This document shows positions 1-8,569 of a stretch of DNA of 64,000 nt, piece by piece. This DNA comes from Verrucomicrobiia bacterium (lineage in GTDB: Bacteria > Verrucomicrobiota > Verrucomicrobiia > Limisphaerales > CAIMTB01): the NCBI GenBank assembly GCA_019634625.1, contig JAHCBA010000032.1:1-64000 (forward strand), in the 5' to 3' direction. The position numbers were made by a program, and so were the translations under genes. Numbering within the stretch: the stretch's first letter is position 1; every line of letters begins with the position of its first letter. The notes under the pieces are model-generated. The model saw nothing but the letters and a program-made list of their open reading frames with translations, was not told the origin of the DNA and ran no database searches.

Positions 1-860
1 TAGCGCCGCACCGGCGCCGAGGTCCGCTGAAGCGTCCAGGTCCAGTCGTGATCCCCCACCGGCACCGGCGGCGGCGTGAACTGGAAATTCGGCACCTCGC
101 GGGTCACCGAACTCTTCCACTTCTTGATCTCGGAGTGTCCATCGGAGAACGCGAACCCGCAGGCGTTGTTGTGGTAGTTGGCCGGCAGGTCGATCCACCG
201 CCGGTCCGTCTGCGAATTGAAGAAGGCCCCGTCGTTGATGCTGTCCGGATGCTCGTCCACATAGACCCAAAGCTCGGAGGGACTCGGTTGTGTGACATCC
301 GTGGTCTTCTCGAAAATCTTCTCGCAGCTCAACAGGCTGTCGGTCGCCGCCTTGTTGCCCTTCCCCACCGCCCCATTCATCGAGATGCTCCGCGCCCTCT
401 CGGTCCAGCCCCGCCCGCGCTGCGGGTTCGAGATCAGCTTGTCCGCCGGGCACTTGTAGATCGCCGCCGAATGGCCGCTGTACTTGGCCAGCACCGACCA
501 GCGATCGTCCATCAGGTACAGCTTGTTGGTGTTGTGCGGACTGGTGTCCCAGGTCAGCCACCCCATGACCCACGGAAAATACCCCGAGGTGTTCTGGGTG
601 ATCATCGCCCCCGACTGCGCCACCCCGCCATGCACGTTCATCGGAAACCGGTCGTCGTTGTCGCCCGCGTACAGGTGCGTCGCCAGCATCAACTGCTTGG
701 TGTTGCTCATGCACAGGATGCCCTGCGCCTTGGACTTGGCCTTGGCCAGGGCTGGCAGAAGCATGCTGGCCAGGATCGCAATGATGGCGATCACGACCAG
801 CAGTTCGATCAACGTGAATCCCCGCCGGCTGGGCCGGACGGGAATGGAGGGCGCATTCAT
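1..860 (-). CDS. prepilin-like (type II/IV pseudopilin) protein, 3' end beyond window
   Basis: The frame reads from an ATG at 860 leftward off the window edge without a stop, so the C-terminus is missing (about 286 codons present). After 13 residues comes the class III leader [17 protein letters not shown], with the Gly cleavage site, Phe at +1 and Glu at +5, followed by a hydrophobic helix. This is what a prepilin peptidase substrate looks like. A late [11 protein letters not shown] stretch matches the H-X9-DG type C-terminal motif typical of the large pseudopilin families in Verrucomicrobiota and Planctomycetes. These are exported, membrane-anchored proteins whose individual functions are mostly unknown. 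The family call is firm and the role is inferred. Confidence 0.85.
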   Translation of the reverse strand, partial: MNAPSIPVRPSRRGFTLIELLVVIAIIAILASMLLPALAKAKSKAQGILCMSNTKQLMLATHLYAGDNDDRFPMNVHGGVAQSGAMITQNTSGYFPWVMGWLTWDTSPHNTNKLYLMDDRWSVLAKYSGHSAAIYKCPADKLISNPQRGRGWTERARSISMNGAVGKGNKAATDSLLSCEKIFEKTTDVTQPSPSELWVYVDEHPDSINDGAFFNSQTDRRWIDLPANYHNNACGFAFSDGHSEIKKWKSSVTREVPNFQFTPPPVPVGDHDWTWTLQRTSAPVRR

Positions 861-887
861 ATTCGTGGGTGACTTGTCCGCTAATGG

Positions 888-906
888 TTTTCGGGCTGCC
901 CGAAAA
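888..906. terminator. perfect 9-bp palindrome (hairpin)
   Basis: TTTTCGGGC-T-GCCCGAAAA lies 28 bp upstream of the pseudopilin start and about 105 bp beyond the end of the HEAT lipoprotein gene. Its A/T-flanked arms would suit an intrinsic terminator for the HEAT gene on the minus strand, but a 5'-leader hairpin of the pseudopilin gene is equally possible. Confidence 0.35.
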
Positions 907-1011
907 AGGGAACCCGCCCGCCCGGCTTAGGCAAGTGCAGAGTGGGGGCGTGCCGCCCAAAACACATTATCGAACCCGCAAGATCAACCCCGTCCCCACC
1001 CCGGCTGCGGC

Positions 1012-1425
1012 CTAGTTCGCCACGTTCTCGATCCGCAGATCCCCGACCGTGGCCGGCTCAATCGCCCGCAAGGCGTTCGCCACCGCGGTCGCCTGATCCC
1101 GGTCGTTGGTCCGCATCATTTCGCGCAGCTTCGGCACCGCCGCTTTCGCGTCCGGCCCGATGGTCCCCAGCGTATAGGCCGCCGTCCGCCGCACGATCGG
1201 GTCCTCGTCGTCCAGCAACGGCACGATTCTCGGCACCGCGCTTGCCGCCTCAGCCCCCATTTTCGCAATCTCCGCCAATGCACTGATCTTCGTGTCGGCG
1301 TCTCCGGACAGATTCCCCAACTGCGCATTCAGATCGACCTTCTCCACCGGTTCGCCGCAACCCGTGGCCATCAGCGCCACACCCAGCAATGCGCCCGCCA
1401 GCCTCTTCCACATCAGGGAGTTCAT
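1012..1425 (-). CDS. HEAT-repeat lipoprotein
   Basis: A 137-residue protein. The start at 1425 gives MNSLMWKRLAGALLG followed by a lipobox-like LMATGC, so this is a predicted lipoprotein; further upstream the frame runs into unrelated repeat DNA. The rest is made of helical HEAT/PBS-lyase-type units (for example DEDPIVRRTAAYTLGTIG), which normally form a protein-binding solenoid. It is probably anchored in the cell envelope. The partner and function are unknown. Confidence 0.75.
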   Translation of the reverse strand: MNSLMWKRLAGALLGVALMATGCGEPVEKVDLNAQLGNLSGDADTKISALAEIAKMGAEAASAVPRIVPLLDDEDPIVRRTAAYTLGTIGPDAKAAVPKLREMMRTNDRDQATAVANALRAIEPATVGDLRIENVAN

Positions 1426-1482
1426 GCCCCCCAGCCTAGGCCCCCCCCCTTCCTTGGCAATGCCCAACCGCTCCCCAGCCGC

Positions 1483-1643
1483 GGTGCACCCCGGAGTTGT
1501 GGGTGAGGAGGCAGCCAATCGGAGGGACGAGCTCCGCGAGTCCTCAACCCAACGCTCCACACCGTTGCGGCCTCGTGGAACTCATCCCTCCGAGACGACG
1601 CTTCGCGGAATTCGCACCTCTCCCCACAACTCCGTTATGCACC
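1483..1643. repeat. foldback (MITE/REP-like) repeat R1, copy 1
   Basis: A 161-bp element. Its ends are inverted repeats: GGTGCA-N4-GGAGTTGTGGG on the left and its complement on the right. A second inverted pair lies inside (GGAGGGACGAGCTCCGCGAG against GGAGGGATGAGTTCCACGAG), so nearly the whole unit can fold back on itself. A second full copy is at 7345-7504 and a half copy at 34143-34192. It has no coding capacity of its own and sits directly upstream of the glycosylasparaginase gene. Confidence 0.8.
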
Positions 1644-1706
1644 GCCCCAGCCGCCAGGATGACCATCGTTCTTGACCCGTGCACCGTCCCCATCGCCTCC
1701 TTGCAT

Positions 1707-2765
1707 ATGCGCCGACCGTTGAACGGGCCGATCGATCCCCCGAATCCCGTCCCCGCCTCTTCCGAGGTCCCCGCTCCCGAACCCGCCGGCCTCGACCGTC
1801 GCTCCTTCCTCGCCTCCGCCACGGCTGGAGCCGTCCTCGCCGGCGTCTCCGGCTGCCAGTCCCCGCAATCCACCCGCTCCGCAGCCGCCCCCGTTCCCCT
1901 CGTCGTGTCCACCTGGCCCTTCGGTAAGCCCGCCAACGACACCGCCCTCCGCACCCTCGAATCCGGCGGCTCCCTCCTCGATGCCGTGGTCCAGGGAATC
2001 ACCGTCACCGAGGAAGACCTCTCGGTCACTTCCGTCGGAGCCGGCGGCACCCCGAACGCCGAGGGCGTCGTCTCCCTGGATGCCTGCATCATGGACGGCC
2101 CCACCCACCGCTGCGGCAGCGTGGCCGGCATCGAAGGCATCCTCCCGGTCATCGCCGTGGCCCGCGCCGTCATGGAACGAACCCGCCACGTCCTCCTCGT
2201 GGGCGACGGCGCCCGGCGGTTCGCCCTCGAACAGGGGTTCCGTGACACCCGGCTGCTCACCGATGCCGAACGGGACAAGTGGCTCCGCTGGCAGGCCGAA
2301 CAGGCCCGGGCCGGCGCCGGTGCCGCCCCGCCCGAAGGCCACGACACCATCGCCCTGGTCATCCTCGGCGCCGATGGCAACCTCGCCGGCGGCTGTTCCA
2401 CCAGCGGCCTCGCCTACAAACTGCCCGGCCGCGTCGGCGATTCCCCCATCATCGGCAGCGGCCTCTACGTGGACAACGACGTCGGTGCCGCCGGCGCCAC
2501 CGGCGTGGGCGAAAACATCATGCGCTTCTGCGGCAGCTTCCAGGTCGTCGAACGGATCCGCGCCGGTGCCCATCCCCAGGACGCCTGCATCGAAACCATC
2601 CGCGCCATCCAGCGCAAACACGCCCCCGGCACCCGCCTCGACATCAATTTCCTCGCCATCGACAAACGGGGCCGCTACGGCGCCGCCGGAACCGGCAACG
2701 GCTTCGAATACGCCGTCGCCCACCCCGGTCGCAGCGACGTCCTCCGCAGCGCCGCCGTCCCCTAA
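1707..2765 (+). CDS. N4-(beta-N-acetylglucosaminyl)-L-asparaginase (glycosylasparaginase)
   Basis: 352 residues, an Ntn-hydrolase of the glycosylasparaginase/isoaspartyl peptidase family. It should cleave the GlcNAc-Asn bond and mature by self-cleavage before a Thr. The Thr nucleophile is in GHDTIALV (about residue 214), followed by the family stretch RVGDSPIIGSGLY and the glycine-rich GAAGATGVGE. Near the N-terminus DRRSFLASATAGAVLAGVSGC is a twin-arginine signal ending in a lipobox-like Cys, so export is expected. I chose the ATG at 1707 because earlier codons lie close to or in repeat R1; an ATG at 1659 is possible. It may work with the sulfatase 0.7 kb downstream in breakdown of glycoproteins or sulfated glycans. 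Confidence 0.88.
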   Translation: MRRPLNGPIDPPNPVPASSEVPAPEPAGLDRRSFLASATAGAVLAGVSGCQSPQSTRSAAAPVPLVVSTWPFGKPANDTALRTLESGGSLLDAVVQGITVTEEDLSVTSVGAGGTPNAEGVVSLDACIMDGPTHRCGSVAGIEGILPVIAVARAVMERTRHVLLVGDGARRFALEQGFRDTRLLTDAERDKWLRWQAEQARAGAGAAPPEGHDTIALVILGADGNLAGGCSTSGLAYKLPGRVGDSPIIGSGLYVDNDVGAAGATGVGENIMRFCGSFQVVERIRAGAHPQDACIETIRAIQRKHAPGTRLDINFLAIDKRGRYGAAGTGNGFEYAVAHPGRSDVLRSAAVP

Positions 2766-2803
2766 GTCTGGTCACTCCCGCACTCCCCCGGTACGCTGCG
2801 CCC

Positions 2804-3424
2804 ATGGATCCCCAAGGCGTCACCGTCCGGCGCGCCACCCTGGACGACCTCGAGGCGCTGCGCGGCCTGTGGCGGGAATGCCGCCTCCCGGAATTCGAAC
2901 TCGAACGACGCTTCACCGAGTTCCAGCTCGCCCTCGATCCCCAGGACTGGATCGTCGCCGCGGTGGGCCTCCGGGCGGCCGGCCCGCACGCCCAGGTCCA
3001 TAGCCTGGCCCTCCGCCGCCCCGACCCGGACGACACCTGCACCGGCCCGCTCTGGGACCGGATCCTCGCCCTGGCCCAGCAACTCGGCAGCCTCCGGCTT
3101 TGGCTCCGTGAACCCGGCCCCTTCTGGGAATCCCGCGGCTTCCGCCCCGCCACCCCCCACGAACTCCACGATCTTCCACCGGCCTTCGGTCAACCTCAGG
3201 AACCCTGGTGGACTCTCAGGCTCCGCGACGATCCCCTCCGCGTCGTCGCCGCCGAGGAACAGCTCGAAGCCTTCCTCGAACTCGAACGCCTCAAGACCGA
3301 CCGCCTCATCCGCCGGGGGCGCTTCCTCAAACTGGCCGGGCTCGGTGTCGCCGGTGGCGTCCTCCTCTTCCTCCTCGCCGCCCTCCTGGTCCTCCTCGGA
3401 CGTGGCCGCGCCGCCCGGGGCTGA
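2804..3424 (+). CDS. GNAT-like protein with C-terminal membrane segment
   Basis: 206 residues, starting at ATG 2804, 38 bp after the asparaginase stop. The N-terminal two thirds begin VTVRRATLDDLEALRGLW, the usual first strand and helix of GNAT acetyltransferases, and continue with a plausible but divergent fold; I see no clear acetyl-CoA loop. The C-terminus carries a single hydrophobic helix (FLKLAGLGVAGGVLLFLLAA) that would anchor it with the GNAT-like domain in the cytoplasm. A tail-anchored GNAT is uncommon. The substrate is unknown. Confidence 0.7.
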   Translation: MDPQGVTVRRATLDDLEALRGLWRECRLPEFELERRFTEFQLALDPQDWIVAAVGLRAAGPHAQVHSLALRRPDPDDTCTGPLWDRILALAQQLGSLRLWLREPGPFWESRGFRPATPHELHDLPPAFGQPQEPWWTLRLRDDPLRVVAAEEQLEAFLELERLKTDRLIRRGRFLKLAGLGVAGGVLLFLLAALLVLLGRGRAARG

Positions 3425-3464
3425 ACCGAATCCCGTCCCGAATCCCGTCCGTCGCCCCCGCCCC

Positions 3465-5090
3465 ATGCCCAGTCACTCCATCCCCTCGCTCGTCTTCGCG
3501 GTCCTCGCGTTCCTCACCCTGCCCTCGAGTCTCATTCGCACCCCCGCCGCAGCGCCGCCCCACCCGCCCGCAACCCGCCCCAACCTCGTGTACATCCTCA
3601 CCGATGATCAGGGGTACGGCGACGTTTCCAGCTTTCATCCCACGGGCCGCATCCGCACTCCCCACCTCGACCGCCTCGCCCGGGAAGGCCTGCGCTTCAC
3701 CGATGCCCACAGCGGTTCCTCCGTCTGCACCCCGACCCGCTACGGCATCCTCACCGGCCGCTACGCCTGGCGATCGCGCCTCGCCCAGGGTGTCCTCGGC
3801 GGCTTGAGCCCCCACCTCATCCCTCCCGACCGCCTCACCCTCGCCGCCTTTCTCCAGTCCCAGGGCTACCGCACCGCCTGCATCGGCAAGTGGCATCTCG
3901 GCATGGACTGGTCCGTCCTCCCGGATCGCACCATCAACGTCCTCGGCATCGAATCCCGCGACCAGGTCTGGAACGTGGACTTCGCCCAGCCCATCCGAAA
4001 CGGTCCCAACCCGCTGGGCTTCCATCGCTTCTACGGCATCAGCGCCTCCCTCGACATGGTGCCCTACGCCTACATCGAGAACGATCGCGTCACCCAGGTG
4101 CCGGATCGCGACGCCGATTTCCCGTGGTTCCACGGACGCGACCGCCGCACCCGCCGCGGCCCGACCGCCCCGGGCTTCGATGCAATGGAAGTCCTGCCGG
4201 AATTCACCCGGCAGGCCGTCGCCTTCGTCGAGGAACGCGCCGCCGACGCCCGTGCGGGCCGCCCCTTCTTCCTCTACCTCGCCCTCGCGTCGCCCCACAC
4301 GCCCATCGTTCCCACCCCGGAATGGCAGGGCCACACCCGCCTCAATGCCTACGCCGACTTCACCGTTCAGACCGACGCCGCCATCGGCGAAGTCCTCTCG
4401 GCCTTGCGCCGGAACGGCCTCGAATCCAGCACCCTGGTCGCCTTCGCCGCCGACAACGGCTGCTCGCCCGAAGCCGACTTCCCGGCGCTCGCCGCCGCCG
4501 GACATCACCCCAGCGGCCCCTTCCGCGGGCACAAGGCGGACATCTTCGAGGGCGGCCATCGCGTCCCGTTCATCGCCCGCTGGCCCGGTCGCATCCCCCC
4601 CGGCTCCCACTATCCCCACCCGGTCTCCCTCAACGATCTCTTCGCCACCGTGGCCGACATCCTGGATCAACCCCTGCCCCCCGACACCGCCGAGGACAGC
4701 GTCTCGTTACGCCAGGTTCTCTTCGGAACCAGGTCCGACCCCGTCCGCGAATCCATCATCCACCACTCCATCAACGGCACCTTTGCCCTCCGCGAAGGCC
4801 CGTGGAAACTCATCCTCGCCCCCGACTCCGGCGGATGGAGCGAACCGCGCCCCGGCTCGCCCGCAGCCCGCGACCTGCCCCCGGTCCAGCTCTACCACCT
4901 CGAACGCGACCCCGGCGAACGCGACAACCTCCACGCCCACCATCCCGAAATCGTCCAGCGCCTCGTCCGCCTCCTGGAACAGGACGTCGCCCGCGGCCGC
5001 AGCACCCCAGGCCCCCGCCAGGCCAACGACCGATCCGTGGACATCTGGCGCGGGCACCCGCCCGCCGTCCCCTCCGTCAGCTCTCGATGA
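3465..5090 (+). CDS. exported arylsulfatase (sulfatase family S1)
   Basis: 541 residues with an N-terminal signal peptide (LVFAVLAFLTLPSSL). The metal-binding start NLVYILTDDQGYGD and the formylglycine motif CTPTR (Cys at about residue 87, followed by YGILTGR) are both intact, so it is a Cys-type sulfatase that needs maturation by a formylglycine-generating enzyme. Later family features are GKWHLG, SPHTPIV and AADNG. The family hydrolyses sulfate esters of glycans or arylsulfates, and such genes are abundant in Verrucomicrobiota that degrade sulfated polysaccharides. Its 3' end overlaps the convergent NIL gene by 14 bp. Confidence 0.92.
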   Translation: MPSHSIPSLVFAVLAFLTLPSSLIRTPAAAPPHPPATRPNLVYILTDDQGYGDVSSFHPTGRIRTPHLDRLAREGLRFTDAHSGSSVCTPTRYGILTGRYAWRSRLAQGVLGGLSPHLIPPDRLTLAAFLQSQGYRTACIGKWHLGMDWSVLPDRTINVLGIESRDQVWNVDFAQPIRNGPNPLGFHRFYGISASLDMVPYAYIENDRVTQVPDRDADFPWFHGRDRRTRRGPTAPGFDAMEVLPEFTRQAVAFVEERAADARAGRPFFLYLALASPHTPIVPTPEWQGHTRLNAYADFTVQTDAAIGEVLSALRRNGLESSTLVAFAADNGCSPEADFPALAAAGHHPSGPFRGHKADIFEGGHRVPFIARWPGRIPPGSHYPHPVSLNDLFATVADILDQPLPPDTAEDSVSLRQVLFGTRSDPVRESIIHHSINGTFALREGPWKLILAPDSGGWSEPRPGSPAARDLPPVQLYHLERDPGERDNLHAHHPEIVQRLVRLLEQDVARGRSTPGPRQANDRSVDIWRGHPPAVPSVSSR

Positions 5091-5421
5091 CGTTGATCTC
5101 CACCGGCTCGACCTTCACGCCCTGCTTCTCGAGCCAGGAGATCGCCGCCTTGAGTTCGGTTCGCGTGGCCTCGAGCTCGAGACACAAAATCCCGATCTCG
5201 TCCGTCACGCTCGCCTGCCGCACGTTGAACACGATCGGAAACTTCTGACTGAGCTGCCAGATCACCGGGCTGGTGATCAACCGGGTCGGGTAGGTCAGCC
5301 AGAACCGCCGCTTTTCCTTCCGCTCCTCCTTCCGGTCCCCCGTCTTCGAGGCGGCACCCCTCGCCGACGTCCCCCCGCCCCACCCCGGCCCCGGCCGCAC
5401 CGCTTTCTTCTTGGTAGCCAT
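5077..5421 (-). CDS. NIL domain protein
   Basis: 114 residues. After a lysine-rich start (MATKKKAVRPGPGW) and a basic linker, residues from about 38 onward match the NIL domain, a ferredoxin-like fold known from the C-terminus of the methionine importer ATPase MetN and from the NIL-ferredoxin proteins of homocysteine synthesis: RRFWLTYPTRLITSPVIWQL and the TDEIGILCLELEATRTEL strand-helix. No iron-sulfur cysteine motif is present. It is the last gene of a three-gene minus-strand operon after thrC and the MoaD/ThiS-like gene, 14 bp from the latter. Confidence 0.82.
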   Translation of the reverse strand: MATKKKAVRPGPGWGGGTSARGAASKTGDRKEERKEKRRFWLTYPTRLITSPVIWQLSQKFPIVFNVRQASVTDEIGILCLELEATRTELKAAISWLEKQGVKVEPVEINVIES

Positions 5422-5435
5422 CGAAATGTCCTCTC

Positions 5436-5711
5436 CTAACCGCCGGCAATGGCGGGAATGATGCTCACCTCATCCCCCTCCTTCAGCGGCGTCTCCTGGT
5501 TCTGGAGGAACCGGATGTCCTCCTCGTTCACGTACACGTTCACGAAGCGGCGCACCGCCCCCTGCTCGTCCAGCAGGCGTTCCCGGATCCCCGGAAACCG
5601 CGTCTGCAGCTCGGCAATGGCCCCGCCCACGGTGCCCGCCGTGACCGGCACCAGTTCCTCGTTGTTCGTCAGTTTGCGCAATGGCGTCGGTATGCGGACT
5701 TGGATCGGCAT
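5436..5711 (-). CDS. MoaD/ThiS family sulfur-carrier protein
   Basis: 91 residues with a beta-grasp fold and the essential C-terminal di-glycine (PAIAGG). In this family an E1-like enzyme adenylates the terminal Gly and converts it to a thiocarboxylate, which donates sulfur. It lies between a threonine synthase-type PLP enzyme (77 bp upstream) and a NIL protein. That context points to amino-acid sulfhydrylation, as in CysO-CysM or HcyS-MetY, rather than molybdopterin synthesis. The context argument is inference. Confidence 0.88.
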   Translation of the reverse strand: MPIQVRIPTPLRKLTNNEELVPVTAGTVGGAIAELQTRFPGIRERLLDEQGAVRRFVNVYVNEEDIRFLQNQETPLKEGDEVSIIPAIAGG

Positions 5712-5788
5712 AAATGTCTCCCGAAATGTCGTATGGATGTTGGGTGATCTTGGCGCCCGCCGGCAGCGACGTCGAGCGCGCTTGCGAA

Positions 5789-7048
5789 TCAGCGGGTCAG
5801 CTCCGGCTTGTCCTGCGCCAGCACCGCTTCGAACTCCCGCAGGCTCGGCCGGATCTCCCGCGTGGACCCCGCGTGTCCCTCGACCGCGTCCAGCGTCTTC
5901 AACCCGTTGCCGGTGATGCACAGCACCGCCGGCTCGTCCCCCGGGATCTTCCCCTGCGAAATCAGCTTCTTCGCCACCCCCACCGTCACCCCGCCCGCCG
6001 TCTCCGCAAAAATCCCCTCGCACTCCGCCAGCAACCGGATCCCTTCCCGGATCTCGTCGTCGCTCACGTCCTCGCTCGACCCCCCGGTTTCCTTCATCAC
6101 CTTCAACGCGTAGAACCCGTCCGCCGGCGTCCCGATCGCCAGCGACTTGGCAATGGTGTCCGGCTTCACCGGCTTGAAAAAGTCCAGCCCCGCCTTGTGC
6201 GCCGCCGAAATCGGGTTGCACCCCGTCGCCTGCGCCCCGTGAATCCTCCACGGCACCGCCGGCACCAGCCCCAGCTTCGAGAACTCCTGGTAGCTCTTGT
6301 GGATCTTTGTCAGCAGCGACCCCGACGCCATGCACACCACCGTGTGCGCCGGAATCCGCCACCCGAGCTGCTCCTGGATCTCGAAGCCCATGCTCTTCGA
6401 TCCCTCCGCGTAGTACGGCCGCATGTTCACGTTCACGAAGGCCCACCCGTACTTGCCCGCAATCTCCGCGCACAACCGGTTCACCTCGTCGTAATGCCCC
6501 CGGATCCCGATCACCCGCGCCCCGTAGATCAGCGAGTTCAGCACCTTGCCCTGCTCGAGGTCGTGCGGGATGAACACATACGCCTCCAACCCCGCCGCCG
6601 CCGCATTCGCCGCCACCGAGTTCGCCAGGTTCCCCGTCGAGGCGCACGCCACCGTCTCGAATCCCAGCTCCCGCGCCCGGCTCAAGGCCACGCTCACCAC
6701 CCGGTCCTTGAAGGACAACGTCGGGTAATTCACCGCGTCGTTCTTGATCCAAAGCTCCCGGATCCCCAGCCGCTTTGCCAGCCGGTCCGCCCGCACCAGC
6801 GGCGTGAACCCCACCTGCGCCCCCACCGTCGGCTCCCCCGCCACCGGCAGCAGCTCCCGATACCGCCACATCGTTTGCGGCCGGCCCTCGATCGCCCCCC
6901 GCGTCAGGTGGCTCCGCACCCGCTCGTAATCGTACACCACCTCCAGCGGCCCGAAATCGAACTCGCACACATGCGTCGCCTCGAGCGGATACTCGTGCCC
7001 GCACTCCCGACACTTCAGCGCCTTCATGAACGTGCCTGACGGCTCCAT
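5789..7048 (-). CDS. thrC: threonine synthase (PLP-dependent, fold type II)
   Basis: 419 residues from ATG 7048; an ATG at 7027 (MKALKCRECGHEYP) is equally plausible. The N-terminus has a zinc-finger-like CRECG segment seen in many ThrC proteins. The PLP lysine is in the PTLSFKDR motif and the phosphate-binding loop is ACASTGNLANS. The family converts O-phosphohomoserine to threonine in the cytoplasm. The downstream MoaD/ThiS-like and NIL genes raise the possibility that this paralog accepts sulfur from the carrier and makes homocysteine from the same substrate; sequence alone cannot decide this. Confidence 0.9.
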   Translation of the reverse strand: MEPSGTFMKALKCRECGHEYPLEATHVCEFDFGPLEVVYDYERVRSHLTRGAIEGRPQTMWRYRELLPVAGEPTVGAQVGFTPLVRADRLAKRLGIRELWIKNDAVNYPTLSFKDRVVSVALSRARELGFETVACASTGNLANSVAANAAAAGLEAYVFIPHDLEQGKVLNSLIYGARVIGIRGHYDEVNRLCAEIAGKYGWAFVNVNMRPYYAEGSKSMGFEIQEQLGWRIPAHTVVCMASGSLLTKIHKSYQEFSKLGLVPAVPWRIHGAQATGCNPISAAHKAGLDFFKPVKPDTIAKSLAIGTPADGFYALKVMKETGGSSEDVSDDEIREGIRLLAECEGIFAETAGGVTVGVAKKLISQGKIPGDEPAVLCITGNGLKTLDAVEGHAGSTREIRPSLREFEAVLAQDKPELTR

Positions 7049-7344
7049 ACCTTCTTCTTTCTGGGCAACGCCGGGGGGACTCCACAAAAAATCCCCTTCC
7101 CTGCGCATGAGAAGAGGATCCAGAAACCGTCCGGCCTTCCTCTCATTTTCCCCGACACCCGCCGGGCTGGAATTGGCACCTGGTCACGGCCGCGTTGCCG
7201 GTGGCCGCCGGTTGCCGTGGGGTCCTCGGGCCAGTCCCTCACCCACTCGCAATGAGACCCTTTCTCGCGAAAGGACCCGCGTTGTGCCGGACCTCACCCC
7301 GCCCTGTCAATCGGATTCCTCCCCGATATCGAAAGCAAAACGTC

Positions 7345-7504
7345 GGTGCATCCCCAAGTTGTCGGTGAGGAGGCCGCCAATCGGAGGGACGAGCTCCGCG
7401 AGTCCTCATCCCAACGCACCCCATCGTTGCGGCCTCGTGGAACTCGGCCCTCCGAGGCCATGCTTCGCGAAGTTCGCGCCTCCACCCACAACTCCGGAAT
7501 GCAC
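7345..7504. repeat. foldback repeat R1, copy 2
   Basis: A 160-bp copy of the element at 1483-1643, in the same orientation and roughly 85% identical by eye. It has the same inverted ends (GGTGCAT...AAGTTGTCGG / CCACAACTCCGGAATGCAC). It sits between thrC and tRNA-Cys in otherwise non-coding DNA (7049-7588). Confidence 0.78.
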
Positions 7505-7588
7505 GGGCAAAGCGTCCCCTGCCAAACTTGCCCTGCCAAACTTCCCCTTGCGCTCGACCTCACCGATCCCGACAATCGCCGTCCTTTG

Positions 7589-7663
7589 GGCGGGGTAGCC
7601 AAGTGGTAAGGCAGGGCTCTGCAAAAGCCCCATTCGTCGGTTCGATTCCGACCCTCGCCTCCA
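7589..7663 (+). tRNA. tRNA-Cys (GCA)
   Basis: A full cloverleaf can be drawn: acceptor GGCGGGG pairs with CCTCGCC, the anticodon arm is GGGCT-CTGCAAA-AGCCC with anticodon GCA, and the T arm is GTCGG-TTCGATT-CCGAC. The discriminator is U and the CCA end is encoded. It marks the left edge of the accessory region. Confidence 0.95.
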
Positions 7664-7891
7664 GTACTCGTCGAGTGCTTCCTCAGTGCTTGACCGCAGT
7701 CGCCCATCACTCGGTTGACGCCGTGTTCACAGGCCCGACCCGCACACATCCCACAGAGGGCCGGTCGGCGCTGCGGATGGTTCGAGGCGTTCCATCCCAG
7801 CCCAGGAGCACCCCCCGTTCCGGGCGAATGCTCGCGCTTTCGTCGGGCATGGCGGCTTCTCGGAAATGTACCCGCGGACCGCTCCAGCCTC
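7664..7891. other. non-coding stretch after tRNA-Cys
   Basis: I see no gene, repeat copy or tRNA 3'-end duplication here. The open frames on both strands lack recognisable protein signatures. Confidence 0.4.
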
Positions 7892-8143
7892 TCAGCCAGC
7901 CTTCCGCGGTCGGGCCGGCGTGCCGGAGCCCAGAGCGGCGTCGAGCTTGTCGAGGACGGCCAAGGCGCGCTTGCGGTCGCCGCGCGACGCAAAGAGCCGA
8001 AACCGGGCTTCGGTGTCGAATTCGGTCAACGCGATCGAGGACCATTCCTCGATAAGCTTGTTCAGGCTGATCCCCCGTCGTGCCGCAAGCTGCTTGAGCC
8101 GCTCGTGCTTTGCATCAGGGAGTCGTATGGTCATCGTTGCCAT
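7892..8143 (-). CDS. antitoxin, ribbon-helix-helix type
   Basis: 83 residues. The N-terminal MATMTIRLPDAKHERLKQLAARRGISLNKLIEEW is a typical Arc/MetJ-like ribbon-helix-helix DNA-binding module, and the tail should bind and neutralise the toxin. It lies 3 bp downstream of the PIN toxin gene; the toxin-first order is less usual but known. It probably represses its own operon as a dimer. Confidence 0.78.
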   Translation of the reverse strand: MATMTIRLPDAKHERLKQLAARRGISLNKLIEEWSSIALTEFDTEARFRLFASRGDRKRALAVLDKLDAALGSGTPARPRKAG

Positions 8144-8146
8144 GGT

Positions 8147-8569
8147 TCACCTCATCAATTTCAGGAATTCTCTCGGTCGCATGACCTCGACCCCGGGGAA
8201 TCGGAGTTCCCCGCCGAAATCGGCCACGTTGTGGGTGACAACCACGCCCGCACCCGCGGCGACAGCGAGTTCCACGACGTGGTTCTCCCCCTCGTCCGGC
8301 AGGTTCGGCCGCCAGAGGAAGAACACCTCGCACCAACGACAGGTCGAGAGGAAGCCCTCGAACAGCGCCAACCGGTCCTCGGCGGGCACCGGGCAATCGT
8401 CGAAAACGCCAGGGCGCTCGAACAGATCCAGGAACTCCAGGAAGAGCTTCTGCCCCATCACCGGCTCGATCGCACCTTCTAGAGCCAATCGCAACACCTG
8501 GCGCGAGGCGCCATCCGCACTCCGCAACGCGGCAACGAAGACGCTGGTGTCCACAACGACGACTCTCAT
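8147..8569 (-). CDS. PIN-domain toxin (COG1569 type)
   Basis: 140 residues from ATG 8569. It begins MRVVVVDTSVFVAAL, where the first catalytic Asp of a PIN ribonuclease sits. Later acidic positions include LPDEGENHVVELAVAAGA and the end THNVADF, as in the family 'putative toxin-antitoxin system toxin component, PIN family'. It should cleave RNA when released from the antitoxin encoded 3 bp downstream. A longer frame upstream (to 8680) has no support. Confidence 0.8.
   Translation of the reverse strand: MRVVVVDTSVFVAALRSADGASRQVLRLALEGAIEPVMGQKLFLEFLDLFERPGVFDDCPVPAEDRLALFEGFLSTCRWCEVFFLWRPNLPDEGENHVVELAVAAGAGVVVTHNVADFGGELRFPGVEVMRPREFLKLMR

Noticed and set aside
7589-7663. tRNA-Cys as attachment site of an integrated island
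   Set aside because: I found no second copy of its 3' end within the window and no tyrosine integrase next to it.
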